Shown in pieces: positions 37,771 through 46,535 of a stretch of DNA of 58,170 nt. Source of the DNA: Verrucomicrobiia bacterium (GTDB lineage: Bacteria; Verrucomicrobiota; Verrucomicrobiia; Verrucomicrobiales; DEV007). The notes beneath the pieces were generated by a model that saw only the letters and a program-made list of their open reading frames with translations, made no database searches and had not been told where the DNA came from. A program made the position numbers and the translations under genes. How positions within the stretch are numbered: position 1 is the stretch's first letter; each line of letters opens with the position of its first letter. The stretch is from contig JAUIGD010000003.1 of the NCBI GenBank assembly GCA_030430255.1, positions 1 to 58,170 of the forward strand, read 5' to 3'.

Positions 37771-39118
37771 CTTCCGCGAACCCGCCCCCGACCTGAAAGC
37801 CCACCGCAGAATCGTCAGCATCGCCGCCTCGACCGCGGTGCTCGCCGCCGTCGTCCTCGTCTTGTTCCTGCGGCGCCCGGAGCGCTGGCAGTGGGAGTTG
37901 GAAGCGGATCAACTCCGGCACCGGCCGGACATCAGCGACACGGCCGCGGCGCCGGACTGGTCGGCGCTCGGGGCGTATCAGGGGACGATCACCGAGGAGG
38001 ATTTCCGCGACCAGCTGACGCGCGTCTATTCGCAAGGCGACGCCTGGGTCTCGGAGGTGAAGTTCGGGGAGGGTTTCGCGGAGATCCGCACCTCCGGCGA
38101 CGGCAAGTTCAAGCTGGAGTTCGCCCCGCCGGACACCAGCGGGGCGCCGCCGAAGCCGCCCCGCTACTGGCGGGCCGCATCGGAGCTGCCTCCGGCCGGG
38201 GACCTGCAGGCGAGGCCGCTGGAGGGCGTGCGCGTGGCGATCGACCCCGGCCACATCGGCGGCGAGTGGGCGAAGATGGAGGAGCGTTGGTATCGGCTCG
38301 AAGAGGGGGGTACCGAGGTCAAAGAGGGGGAGCTGACGCTGGCGACGGCGAAGCTCCTCGAGGTGCGGCTGGAGGCGCTCGGGGCCGAGGTGACGCTGGT
38401 GCGGGAGGAGCACGAGCCGGTCACCGCCCTGCGCCCGGAGGACTTCATGGGGTTGGCGGAAGAGTCGCTGAAGGCGCAGGCCGAGGAACCGTCGGGACGG
38501 GCGTTGGAGAAGGAGGCCGAGTCGCTCTTCTACCGGGCTCACGAGATCCGCCAGCGCGCCAGGAGGATCAACGAGCTGATCAAGCCCGACATCGCGGTCT
38601 GCCTCCATTTCAACGCCAGCGGCTGGGGGAAGCCGACGCGGGCGAACTTGGTGGGCCGCAACGACTTCCACCTCCTCATCAACGGCACCTACGCGCTGAA
38701 CTCGGAGTTCCGCAAAGACGACCAGCGCTTCGAACTCTTCACCCGCCTGCTGCAGCGCATGCACGACGAGGAGTTGCCGCTGAACCTCGCCGTCGCCGAC
38801 GCCATGGTCGAGGCCACCGGGCTGCCGCCCTACATCTACCCCGGCGCGAACGCCAAGCGGGTCTGCGACAGCGATTACATCTGGGCGCGGAACCTGCTCG
38901 CCAACCGCGTCTACTTCTGTCCGGTGGTGTTCCTCGAGCCCTACATCATGAACAACCGGGAGGTCTATGAACGGATCGCGGCCGGCGATTACGAGGGTGA
39001 GCGCGAGGTGGCCGGGAAGCGGCGCAAGAGCCTTTTCCGGGAGTACGCCGACGGGGTTGCTGACGGTCTGGCGCGGTATTACAGAGAAGCCCGCTCCCCT
39101 TCCGCCCCTGATCCCTAA
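37649..39118 (+). CDS. N-acetylmuramoyl-L-alanine amidase (Amidase_3), start uncertain
   Basis: Cleaves the amide between MurNAc and L-Ala in peptidoglycan. One N-terminal membrane helix (VLAAVVLVLFL), then a domain of about 110 residues and a zinc amidase: DPGHIGG (His ligand), KEGELTLATAKLL (Glu ligand), ICLHFNAS-type strand read here as VCLHFNASGWG (His ligand) and FLEPYIMNN (catalytic Glu). The only standard start is GTG 37649, inside the epimerase gene by 122 nt; CTG near 37791, just before KAHRR, would be a shorter alternative. The stop is 1 nt before the next start. Confidence 0.85.
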   Translation: MPAAGPTSASATPSCAHPVGRLPSRTASPRSTPTPVSPKGSFREPAPDLKAHRRIVSIAASTAVLAAVVLVLFLRRPERWQWELEADQLRHRPDISDTAAAPDWSALGAYQGTITEEDFRDQLTRVYSQGDAWVSEVKFGEGFAEIRTSGDGKFKLEFAPPDTSGAPPKPPRYWRAASELPPAGDLQARPLEGVRVAIDPGHIGGEWAKMEERWYRLEEGGTEVKEGELTLATAKLLEVRLEALGAEVTLVREEHEPVTALRPEDFMGLAEESLKAQAEEPSGRALEKEAESLFYRAHEIRQRARRINELIKPDIAVCLHFNASGWGKPTRANLVGRNDFHLLINGTYALNSEFRKDDQRFELFTRLLQRMHDEELPLNLAVADAMVEATGLPPYIYPGANAKRVCDSDYIWARNLLANRVYFCPVVFLEPYIMNNREVYERIAAGDYEGEREVAGKRRKSLFREYADGVADGLARYYREARSPSAPDP

Positions 39119-39119
39119 C

Positions 39120-39854
39120 ATGCCGTCGGATGTCAACGTGGGGCCGCGCCGAGCGGCCGCGCCGGTTCGCCCCTGTTCCGTGCATGCGGCCGCGGCCTTG
39201 GCGCTTGCCGCCATCGGCGCCGTGGCGCCGGCGGCGGGCGCGGCGACCATCGTCCTGCCGGAGCGTGGCAGACCGCTGGTGACGACGCGCGCGGACGCGG
39301 CCGATTGGGTGATCGCCCCGGAGCAGACAGCGGAGGCGGTGCGTCTGAGCAACCGCGGCCTGCTCAAGTTGCGCGGCGGGAGGGTCGCCGACGCGGCCGC
39401 CGATTTCGACGCCGCGCTCGACGCCGACCCCGGCTACGCCGCCGCCTGGGTGCACCGCGGCGTGGTGGAGGCGAAAGGCGGTGACCACGGCGAGGCGATC
39501 CGCTACTACGACCGCGCGATCCGCATCGACCGGGAACTGGCGCCCGCCTACCTGAGCCGGGCGCTGGCGCACCTCGCGCAGCGCCGGAGCGCGCCCGCCC
39601 TCGCCGATCTCGACGCGGCCATCCGCCTCGACCCCGAGCTGGCGGAGGCGTACTTGAAACGCGGCATGTTGCGTGGTCGCGCCGGCGATCTGGAGGGCTG
39701 TGTCGAGGACAACACCGCCGCCATCGGCCTCGACCCGGAGAACGCCACCGCCTACCACAACCGCGCGGCGGCGCTGCAGCGGCTCGGGCGGATCGAGGAG
39801 GCGAAACGGGACTTGGAGAAAGTCGAGGCGCTGCAGGCCGCGGAGGGGCGGTAG
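39120..39854 (+). CDS. Exported TPR protein
   Basis: 244 residues. Hydrophobic N-terminal signal (AAAALALAAIGAVAPAAGA), then at least four tetratricopeptide repeats (GYAAAWVHRGVVEAKGGDHG, LAPAYLSRALAHLAQRRSA, LAEAYLKRGMLRGRAGDLEG, ATAYHNRAAALQRLGRIEEA). A protein-binding scaffold; partner unknown. Starts one base after the amidase stop, so it is probably translated with it and may act in the same wall-related job. Confidence 0.88.
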   Translation: MPSDVNVGPRRAAAPVRPCSVHAAAALALAAIGAVAPAAGAATIVLPERGRPLVTTRADAADWVIAPEQTAEAVRLSNRGLLKLRGGRVADAAADFDAALDADPGYAAAWVHRGVVEAKGGDHGEAIRYYDRAIRIDRELAPAYLSRALAHLAQRRSAPALADLDAAIRLDPELAEAYLKRGMLRGRAGDLEGCVEDNTAAIGLDPENATAYHNRAAALQRLGRIEEAKRDLEKVEALQAAEGR

Positions 39855-39875
39855 TGCATGTCGCTGCGCCGTTGT

Positions 39876-40352
39876 GGCGGCACGCGGGGACGCGTGCCCT
39901 CCGGGTGAGGCAGCATCCTCTTGCCCGGCTCCCCACTCGAGGGCGGAGATCCGTCTCCGCCGTGACCGCTTGGAGCCATCAAGGCATCCGGGACGTCCCG
40001 TTGGCTCGGCGCGCCGGTTTCAGTGCGGGATCCTTCCGTCTCTTCGCTTGTCAGGATGACACGACACTTCCTCGGAAGGGCTGGTGGCCATCCCCACACA
40101 CCGCCCTGACTGCCCTCAACTCCGCGCAGCGGTCACCCTGAGCAACGCGAAGGGCCTCTCACCGCGGTCCGCGTCTCCGGAGCCATTCGTGTTGAACAAT
40201 CCCACCGGCTCCCCGGTTGGGAACTCGACTCCGAAGGGCTGTTCCGCGCACGGCGAAAACGGCGGCACCCACGAGGATCTCCCGCAGCGAGCATCGGTTC
40301 TGTCCTCGATCCAAACTGCCGAGAACCCAGCTTAACCAAGCGCCATCCGGGC
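39876..40352. repeat. R2 hairpin and R3 composite repeats
   Basis: The R2 palindrome GGCACGCGGGGACGCGTGCC starts at about 39880. R3 modules follow: CATCCGGGACGTCCCG (39987), TTGTCAGGATGACA (40048), GTCACCCTGAGCAACGCGAA (40132) and GAGGATCTCCCGCAGCGAGC (40272). The same order is seen at 26745-27100 and 45775-46140. No gene supported. Confidence 0.7.
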
Positions 40353-40534
40353 TAGCCCGAATCGATCACCAAGCTCCGGGCTGCGGCTTGCCCTCGTTGA
40401 CGCTGAGGGTGTTGGCGTGGTGACCGGCTCGGGCAGGGTGTCCACCCAGCCGCTTCGCCTGTCCCTGCGGCCGCCTACTCAGCGTCAACGAATGGCAGCG
40501 CCTCGCCTGCGAATGTGGTAATCGATCCGGGCTA
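40353..40534 (+). repeat. R1 repeat, full 182-bp copy D
   Basis: Terminal inverted repeats TAGCCCGAATCGATCACCA and TGGTAATCGATCCGGGCTA, 17 of 19 paired. A second internal inverted pair, CGTTGACGCTGAG (40395-40407) and CTCAGCGTCAACG (40478-40490), stands at nearly equal distance from each end, so the whole element can fold back. Confidence 0.88.
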
Positions 40535-40680
40535 GGAAATGTCTTCGAGCGCTGAGGCTTCGGCGCCGCCTCCGGCACGCGCGGGAGGGCAAAGGTTCCC
40601 GTTTGCCGGCCAGAGGGTCGGGGGATCGCGCCGGGCGTTCGCGGCGGGGGGAAGCTGAGAGCGGTTCGGGGGTGGGAACA

Positions 40681-40713
40681 AAAAGGGCGAGGGGGACTTC
40701 CCCTCGCCCTTTT
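40681..40713. terminator. strong bidirectional terminator
   Basis: AAAAGGGCGAGGGG and CCCCTCGCCCTTTT form a perfect 14-bp stem with a 5-nt loop (GACTT). T-runs follow on both strands. It lies 64 bp past the stop of the small minus-strand lipoprotein gene and ends that transcript. Confidence 0.88.
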
Positions 40714-40777
40714 GGAATGAATCTGGGTGTCTTCGGCCTGCCCCCGGATCCCCGTCGGTCCCGCCGATCAGCGAGAA

Positions 40778-40966
40778 TTAACGCGACTGCGGCATGTGGC
40801 CGAAGCGGGCGTCGTTCTCCCACGACTCCATGCTGGAGTGGGGGAGGCTGCTGAGGCCACTATCGAGACCTTTGCCCTCGGGGTTTCCCACCTGGGTGGC
40901 TTCGCAGCCGGTGAAGAGGCCGGTGGCGGCCGCCGCGGCGGCGATGAGGGTGAGGAATCGGCGCAT
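40778..40966 (-). CDS. Small lipoprotein
   Basis: 62 residues. Signal MRRFLTLIAAAAAATG and lipobox LFTGC, followed by a short polar tail (ATQVGNPEGKGLDS, then ESWENDARFGHMPQSR). No known domain. It is followed by a strong terminator and preceded by the coiled-coil pair on the same strand, 46 bp away, so the three are probably one operon. Confidence 0.75.
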   Translation of the reverse strand: MRRFLTLIAAAAAATGLFTGCEATQVGNPEGKGLDSGLSSLPHSSMESWENDARFGHMPQSR

Positions 40967-41012
40967 CGGGTGGGTCGGCAGGGTTGGTTGTCTTCGGAAG
41001 GAAAGACCTTCG

Positions 41013-41825
41013 TTAGCGGGCGGTCTTCTCGAAGATGACGGTGTCGCCGGGCTGGACGACACCGGTGAGCGAATCCTGGCGGATGTCGAGGACGGTGAGG
41101 TTGGGTTCGACCGAAACGACGCCGAGGGTGGCGACGCGCTGGGCACCATTCTTGACGATCAGTTGCGATTCACCGGTGATGCCGTCGTTGGAACCGAGGT
41201 TGGCGACAGCGAAACCCCAGTCGTTGTTGACGGCGGTGAGGACCCCTTCGCGGGCGTTGGCGCGGATGCCGGCGAGGCGCTCGGCCTGGCGCTTGCGCTG
41301 GCTCTCGATCCTCTGATTGTTGGCGGCCACGGCTTGCGAGGCGATCTCGATCTCGGCCTGCTTGTTGGCGAGTTCGGTCTTGAGCCCCTCGAGAGCCTTG
41401 TTGAGGTCGTCGATGGTCTTGCCGATGTTGTCTTTGTTCACCTCGGTGCCGGGGGGCAACAGCGGCTTGAGGTCGGTGTTGATCTTGGCGATCTGCGTCT
41501 CGGCTTCGGTGATCTCGGCGTCGAGGGGTGCCAGTTTCGCCTTCAGAGCGGCGATCTCACCGGTGAGGGTATCGATCTTGTCGTTCTCGGAGTTGAGGTT
41601 GGCGGTGTTCGTGGCGAGCAGCGCGTCGGCGTCGTTCCGCGCCTTGATCGCGGTATTGAGGGCGGGGGTGTCCTCGTCTTCGATCTCGCTCCAGATCTGG
41701 TCGGCGTCTTTGTTGGCTTTGTGGCGGGCGTTGCGGTCTTCTTTGAACTGAGCCGTGTTCTGGAAACCGAAAAACGCCGATGCGCCCAAGGCGAGGGCGG
41801 AGAGGATGAGGAAAATCTTGGTCAT
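41013..41825 (-). CDS. Membrane-anchored coiled-coil protein with C-terminal barrel (paralogue 1)
   Basis: 270 residues. N-terminal anchor or signal (IFLILSALALGASAFFGF), coiled coil at about 55-185 (LNSENDKIDTLTGEIAALKA, LEGLKTELANKQAEIEIA), and a C-terminal beta domain with NNDWGFAVANLGSNDGI, QLIVKNGAQRVATLGV and GVVQPGDTVIFEK. The last part is like the C-terminal module of FlgT and matches the next gene upstream, so the two are tandem paralogues. Unlike most genes here it is rich in Lys, Asn and Thr. Confidence 0.82.
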   Translation of the reverse strand: MTKIFLILSALALGASAFFGFQNTAQFKEDRNARHKANKDADQIWSEIEDEDTPALNTAIKARNDADALLATNTANLNSENDKIDTLTGEIAALKAKLAPLDAEITEAETQIAKINTDLKPLLPPGTEVNKDNIGKTIDDLNKALEGLKTELANKQAEIEIASQAVAANNQRIESQRKRQAERLAGIRANAREGVLTAVNNDWGFAVANLGSNDGITGESQLIVKNGAQRVATLGVVSVEPNLTVLDIRQDSLTGVVQPGDTVIFEKTAR

Positions 41826-41887
41826 GGTTGGAAGCGGTGGGTGTGCGGTGCTGCGGTGTTGGCGTCCGTGGCGGTTCTCTCCGTTGG

Positions 41888-42886
41888 TTAGTTGAGGCCG
41901 AAGGGGTCGTCGGTGTCCGGAGCCGAGGGGGTGGAATCACCACCCAGGCCGAAGGGGTCGTCGTCGGACGGTGCGGGGGTGGAGGGCGACGGGTCGAGCC
42001 CGAAGGGATCGTCGGCGCCCGCGGGGGCGGGGGCCGGAGCCGGGGCGGGTGCCGCTTCCCCACCGGCGGTGGCGGCGGCTCCGGCGGGGGTGGCGCCGGT
42101 GGCGACCGAGGCGGCCGCGGGATCCCACTTGCTCTCTTCGGAGACCTGGAGGCGGTCGCCGGCGGCGATCTGATCCCGCCCGGTGAGGACGTCGCAGACG
42201 GCCGAGTTCGGGTGCAGGTTCGTCACCTGAACCTGGCCGACGACCTCGTCGCCGCGCACGACGTCGAGCTTCGTGCCGGCGTTGACTCTCTGGTTGGCGC
42301 CGGCGCTGATGGTGACGAAGCCCCAGTCGGAGAAGTTCTGGGTGACGCTGGCGTTGATCGATTTCATCTGCTCGGCCTCCTGCATGTCGGCGATCTCCTT
42401 GTTGACGGCGATCGTCTTGGTGGTGGCCTCGCGGGTGGCGACGAGGTTTTTGAAGTTCTCCTTCGCGATGGCGATCTCTTGCTGGACGGTGTTGGTCTCG
42501 ACCGTGATGCGCTGCACCTGGCGGGCGAGCTCGGGCAGGTCACCGATCTCCGCCAGCTGAACTTTCAGGGCGTCGAGCTCCGCCTGCTTGGTGTCGATCT
42601 GGCGTTGGATGGTCGTCTTCTCCGTGTCCATCGTCATCCGCTTGGACTCGGCGGTCTTGAACTGCGAGTGCACCGAATCGGCCTCGTCGTTGGTGGCCTC
42701 GGCGGCGGCGGTCTCCTCGGTGATGCTGTCCTTGAACTTCTGCTGGTGCTCTTCAAGGCCGGTCACGCGCGCCTTGGCCCGCGTCAGCAACTCTTTCTCT
42801 AATTTTGCATCCTCCGTGTTCATGTAACGGAAGGCGGCGGCGCCTCCAGCACAAAGGATGGCGATGACGGTCAAGGGTTTCCACAT
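41888..42886 (-). CDS. Membrane-anchored coiled-coil protein with DPFG tail (paralogue 2)
   Basis: 332 residues. Same plan as its neighbour: N-terminal helix (LTVIAILCAGGAAAF), coiled coil at about 25-180, then the beta domain (FSDWGFVTISAGANQRVN, KLDVVRGDEVVGQVQV, DQIAAGDRLQV). It adds an Ala/Pro linker and three DDPFGL units at the very C-terminus. The DPF tail recalls the secretin N-domain-like protein at 10653. First gene of the presumed operon, 62 bp before paralogue 1. Confidence 0.82.
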   Translation of the reverse strand: MWKPLTVIAILCAGGAAAFRYMNTEDAKLEKELLTRAKARVTGLEEHQQKFKDSITEETAAAEATNDEADSVHSQFKTAESKRMTMDTEKTTIQRQIDTKQAELDALKVQLAEIGDLPELARQVQRITVETNTVQQEIAIAKENFKNLVATREATTKTIAVNKEIADMQEAEQMKSINASVTQNFSDWGFVTISAGANQRVNAGTKLDVVRGDEVVGQVQVTNLHPNSAVCDVLTGRDQIAAGDRLQVSEESKWDPAAASVATGATPAGAAATAGGEAAPAPAPAPAPAGADDPFGLDPSPSTPAPSDDDPFGLGGDSTPSAPDTDDPFGLN

Positions 42887-43072
42887 GGCGGTAAAGCGGG
42901 TCTGAGCGGTGAGGTTGCGGGGTCGGGTCGGTTGATTTAACCTCGATTTTTAGAGGGGGCTGGGGTGGAAAACAACCCAAATCCACGACGGCGGGTGTGA
43001 TTTTCAGGCGGCGGGGTCCGCTTGTCGTTTGCCGGTGGCGCCCCCGGGCGGGTCGCGGGTGGGAAAAGATTC

Positions 43073-43110
43073 AAAAAAACGCCCCGCCCGCAGTCGGCGG
43101 GGCGGGGCGT
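43073..43110 (-). terminator. Rho-independent terminator of the BI-1 gene
   Basis: ACGCCCCGCC (43079-43088) pairs with GGCGGGGCGT (43101-43110); on the minus strand the stem is followed by seven T. It lies 68 bp after the BI-1 stop. The rest of the 291-bp gap holds no gene. Confidence 0.85.
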
Positions 43111-43177
43111 GTGGGGCGGGACGATCGGGGCTTCTGCCCCGGGCTCCGCCGAGAGGGCTCGCACCCTGGCTCGCGCT

Positions 43178-43894
43178 CTAGTCGTCCGCCGCCATGGCGA
43201 TGACGATGCGGAGGACGTACCAGAACAGCAGGGCGACCCCGGCGAAGAGGGCCAGCGAGGCGGCCACATACTGGTCGGTGCGGTAGTGGTGGATGATGTT
43301 CGAGGTCGTGTAGAGGATCGACGCGGAGGCGAGCAACACCATGGCGCCCGCGAAGATGATGCCGAGGTCGAAACCGAAGATGATGCTGGCGACGATGATG
43401 CCCATGGCGACGAAGCCGCCCATCATGAGGAAGCCGCGCATGAAGGAGAAATCCTTCTGCGTCACGAAGGCGACGGCGGTGATGCCGGCGACCATGAGGG
43501 CGGTGATGACGCCCGCCTTGGCGATCAGGTGCACCCCGTCGACCCGCGCCGAGTAATATTGGGCGACGAAGAGCAGGGGCAGGAAGATGACGGCCTGCGC
43601 GACGACATAGAGGCCGAGACCCGCGTACTGCATGCCGCGGGAGGTGTCCGAGGACGCCCATTTGTCGGCGATCCAAGAGACGGCCATGAAGGCGCCGAGG
43701 ACCACGAGCCACATCATGCCGCTGGTCATGCCGATCGCGAGCCGCTCGACCGCGGGGATCTGCAGCAACCCGGCGCAGAGCAGGGCGAAGGCGCCGACGG
43801 CACCCGCGAGGTGCAGGTAGGTTTTCTTGATGAACTCCGCGCGGGCGGAGGGCGCCGCTTCGGCGACGACGTAGGGGTTGGCGTACATGTTCAT
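43178..43894 (-). CDS. Bax inhibitor-1/YccA family membrane protein
   Basis: 238 residues with seven membrane helices (AVGAFALLCAGLLQI, MMWLVVLGAFMAVSWIA, GLGLYVVAQAVIFLPLLFVA, AGVITALMVAGITAVAF, MMGGFVAMGIIVASIIFGF, IIFAGAMVLLASASILY, LALFAGVALLFWYVLRIVI). The family is tied to calcium leak and membrane protein quality control (YccA with FtsH in E. coli). ATG 43894 gives the usual short polar N-terminus. Divergent from the next gene over 202 bp; a terminator follows. Confidence 0.95.
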   Translation of the reverse strand: MNMYANPYVVAEAAPSARAEFIKKTYLHLAGAVGAFALLCAGLLQIPAVERLAIGMTSGMMWLVVLGAFMAVSWIADKWASSDTSRGMQYAGLGLYVVAQAVIFLPLLFVAQYYSARVDGVHLIAKAGVITALMVAGITAVAFVTQKDFSFMRGFLMMGGFVAMGIIVASIIFGFDLGIIFAGAMVLLASASILYTTSNIIHHYRTDQYVAASLALFAGVALLFWYVLRIVIAMAADD

Positions 43895-44096
43895 GGTGAC
43901 TGGGTAAGGTTGGGTTGTTTTTCCTGTGAGAGGGCGGCGCCCGCGCCGCATTCCGTCTCCCGGGGGAAATTTTAGATCGGAACGGGGGCGACGGCAATGG
44001 GAATGAGAATGAGGGTCGCGCGGTCACGGGCCCCTGCTCCCTGACCTCTCCCCTTGACGTCGCCCGCCTGTGCATGGAGGGCTGGCGGCGCTCCCG

Positions 44097-44876
44097 ATGC
44101 CCGAACCGACCTCGCCCTACCGCCCCGTCGCCGAATCCGCCGCCCGCGCCGCCGGGGCGCTGCTCCGCGACCATTTCGGCGGTGATCAAGACGTCGATGC
44201 CTTCGAGGCGCACGACATCAAGCTCGCGCTCGATGTCCGCTCGCAGGAGCTGATCACCGAGCAGCTGCTGGGCGCGTTCCCCGACCACATGGTGGCCGGC
44301 GAGGAGGGCGACACCGGCGACCCGGGCGCCGAGCTGCAGTGGGTGGTCGACCCCATCGACGGCACGGTGAATTTTTTCTACGGCCTGCCGCATTTCTGCA
44401 CCTCGATCGCCCTGCGGCGCGGTGGCGCCGGCGGCGAGATCCTGTTGGGGGTGATCTACGACCCCCTGCTCGACGAGCTCTGGGCCGCCGAGCCGGGGGC
44501 TGGCGCCACCTTGAACGGGAAGCCGATCCGGGTCTCGCCGCGCCGCCAGCTGGGCGATGCGGTGGTGACGGTGGGGTTCTCGAAGTCGAAGGAGGCGATG
44601 GACGCCGGCTTCGCGCGCTTTCGCGACCTCGCCTACCGCGTGCGCAAGACCCGGATGTTGGGCAGCGCGGCGCTGGCCTTGACCTACATCGCCAGCGGCC
44701 GGTTGGACGCCTACATCGAGGAGGTGATCAGCTGGTGGGACATCGCCGCCGGCAAGCTGATCGTCGAGGAGGCCGGCGGCCGGGTGGAGATCGCCGACAG
44801 CCCGGTGGCGCCGGGCAAGCTCTCGATCTGCGCCTGGAACGGGGCGCTGCCCCTGGCGGGGACGTTGGCGGGCTGA
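44097..44876 (+). CDS. Inositol monophosphatase family protein (SuhB-like)
   Basis: 259 residues from ATG 44097 (a GTG at 44070 is possible). Magnesium-dependent phosphatase fold: GEEGD (first metal Glu), WVVDPIDGTVNFFYGLPHF (central metal motif) and WWDIAAGKLIVEEAGG (third metal Asp). Candidates for substrate are inositol-1-phosphate, histidinol phosphate or 3'-phosphoadenosine 5'-phosphate; sequence alone does not settle this. It precedes ispF by 16 bp on the same strand, so they are probably co-transcribed. Confidence 0.94.
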   Translation: MPEPTSPYRPVAESAARAAGALLRDHFGGDQDVDAFEAHDIKLALDVRSQELITEQLLGAFPDHMVAGEEGDTGDPGAELQWVVDPIDGTVNFFYGLPHFCTSIALRRGGAGGEILLGVIYDPLLDELWAAEPGAGATLNGKPIRVSPRRQLGDAVVTVGFSKSKEAMDAGFARFRDLAYRVRKTRMLGSAALALTYIASGRLDAYIEEVISWWDIAAGKLIVEEAGGRVEIADSPVAPGKLSICAWNGALPLAGTLAG

Positions 44877-44892
44877 TTGAACTCGCAAAACG

Positions 44893-45372
44893 ATGCCCAC
44901 ACGAAGCGGAATCGGATACGACGTGCACCGGCTGGCGCCGGGGCGGAGGCTGGTGCTCGGCGGGGTGGAGATCCCGCACCATTCGGGACTCGATGGCCAC
45001 TCCGACGCCGACGTGCTCAGCCACGCGGTCGCCGACGCCGTGCTCGGGGCGGTCGGGGAGCCGGACATCGGCCACTTCTTCCCTCCGGGCGACCCGGAGA
45101 TCGAGGGGATCAGCAGTCTGAAGATCCTCGCCAAGGCCGCCGAGCGGGTGCGCGCGCTGGGCGGGGTCTTGGTCAACGTCGACAGCACCCTGATCGCCGA
45201 GGCGCCGAAGATCTTGCCCCATGCGGCGGCGATGAAGGCGAACATCGCGGCGGCGCTCGGCCTCGAGCCGGGTCAGGTCGGGATCAAGGCGACGACCAAC
45301 GAGCGGCTCGGGTTCCCCGGCCGCGAGGAAGGCATGGCGGCGATGGCAGTGGCGGCGGTGGAGGTGCCCTGA
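44893..45372 (+). CDS. ispF: 2-C-methyl-D-erythritol 2,4-cyclodiphosphate synthase
   Basis: Cyclises CDP-methylerythritol 2-phosphate in the MEP isoprenoid pathway. 159 residues, usual length. Metal ligands in the N-terminal YDVH (Asp10, His12) and in GHSDADVLSHAVAD; nucleotide pocket KATTNERLGFPGREEG near the end. ATG 44893; no clear Shine-Dalgarno. The 3' side is a repeat block. Confidence 0.98.
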   Translation: MPTRSGIGYDVHRLAPGRRLVLGGVEIPHHSGLDGHSDADVLSHAVADAVLGAVGEPDIGHFFPPGDPEIEGISSLKILAKAAERVRALGGVLVNVDSTLIAEAPKILPHAAAMKANIAAALGLEPGQVGIKATTNERLGFPGREEGMAAMAVAAVEVP

Positions 45373-45582
45373 ACGGGGCGCGGGGTCGCGCTGCAATGGC
45401 GGAACGGTAGAAGCGAATGGCGCGGCCTCGCCTGTGGAGCCTGTCGGACATCCCCGCTCCGGCGCGAATCGTATCCGAAATTGCCCAAGTCGCCCCCCCT
45501 GTCTCGCCGCTGGTCTCGATCAACTCCCCACCATCGTGTCCATTTGGATCGAAATTGGAGAACGTTCGGGCTCGGAAGCCGC

Positions 45583-45770
45583 AAGTCCGACAGGCTCCTA
45601 GCCCGGATCGATCACCAAGCTCCGGGCTGCGGCTTGCCCTCGTAGATGCTGAGGGTGTTGCCGTTGGGATCGGCTCGTGCAGGGTGTCTACCCAGCCGCT
45701 TCGCCGATCCCTGCCGCCGCCTGCTCAGCATCAACGGGTGGCAGCGTCTCGGTGCCCGCTCGCTTGGAGC
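45583..45770 (+). repeat. R1 repeat, truncated copy E
   Basis: AAGTCCGACAGGCTCC, shared with 6320, leads into TAGCCCGGATCGATCACCA at 45599. The copy follows R1 to about 45750 and then switches to R3 sequence, so the right terminal repeat is lost. Confidence 0.75.
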
Positions 45771-46141
45771 CGTCAAGGCATCCGGGGCGTCCCGGAGGCT
45801 CGGCCGCGGGTTTCATGGCGGGATCCTTCCGGCGCTACGCTTGTCAGGATGACACGCCGCCTTCCCCGCGGGGGTCGAAACCCGCATCACGCCCCACATT
45901 CCACTCCCGCGCTGTCACCCTGAGCAACGCGAAGGGCCTCCCACCACGGTCCGCGCCTCCGAAGCCATTCGTGGTGAATGACCCCAGCGCCTCCCCGGTT
46001 GGGAACTCGACTCGTAGGGTCTGTTCCGCGCACGGCTGAAACGGCGGCACCCACGAGGATCTCCCGGAGCGAGCATCGGTTCCGTCCTCGACCCAAACCG
46101 CCGGGAACCCGGCTTAACCGAGCGCCATTCAGGCTAGCAGA
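45771..46141. repeat. R3 composite repeat
   Basis: Contains in order the CATCCGGGGCGTCCCG, TTGTCAGGATGACA, GTCACCCTGAGCAACGCGAA and GAGGATCTCCCGGAGCGAGC modules found at 39987-40290 and 26755-27060. It ends GCTTAACCGAGCGCCATTCA beside the stop of the next minus-strand gene. The 210 bp from ispF to 45582 hold no recognisable feature. Confidence 0.75.
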
Positions 46142-46143
46142 GG

Positions 46144-46374
46144 CTAGCAGCGCGGGGAGTCGTCGGTCACCACGCAATGCAGGATGGCCTCGCGGAGTTG
46201 GTCGCGTCCGAACAGGCTGGCGGGGGACTTGCCGCGGGTCTTGAGCGTGAAGCGCAGGTTTTCCGCCCGGCGCGGCAGCCGGTCCATCTCGAGGATCTGC
46301 GCGACGTCGCGGATCTCTTCATCGGCGGGACGACTGGGGCGGGACAGGAACGGAATCTTCGCTAGGAGAGCCAT
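46144..46374 (-). CDS. Small hypothetical protein
   Basis: 76 residues: basic N-terminus (LLAKIPFLSRPSRPADEE), then a helical stretch (EIRDVAQILEMDRLPRRAEN) and LFGRDQLREAILHCVV. No family recognised. Support is the ATG next to an AT-rich divergent promoter region and a composition unlike the repeat frames. Its TAG stop lies at the edge of the repeat block, followed on the minus strand by CCTCTGCTAGCC. Confidence 0.5.
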   Translation of the reverse strand: MALLAKIPFLSRPSRPADEEIRDVAQILEMDRLPRRAENLRFTLKTRGKSPASLFGRDQLREAILHCVVTDDSPRC

Positions 46375-46535
46375 GGTTTTTCAGATGTTCTGTAATTGAT
46401 CTTGAATATTAAAGTCTCCGTAATAAATCAAGTGAAAATTACAAATTTGATCTACTTATCTCAAAATTCGACTGGAACAGCAGCGAATCGATCCCGAAAC
46501 TTGTATTTTTGAACAATATCGGCCAAGGTCAGCCG
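46375..46535. promoter_or_regulatory. AT-rich divergent intergenic region
   Basis: The stretch 46378-46515 is markedly AT-rich within GC-rich DNA and lies between the small hypothetical gene (minus) and the radical SAM gene (plus). It probably holds promoters for both. Several TTGATC/TTGAAT and TATT-type words are present, but no single promoter can be picked. Confidence 0.45.

Noticed and set aside
36905-39367. Long minus-strand frame opposite the epimerase and amidase genes
   Set aside because: It is a GC-skewed shadow; the plus-strand frames carry the Rossmann and amidase motifs.
43195-45245. Fusion of frames across the BI-1, inositol phosphatase and ispF region on the minus strand
   Set aside because: A shadow frame; the genes themselves have clear family motifs in other frames.
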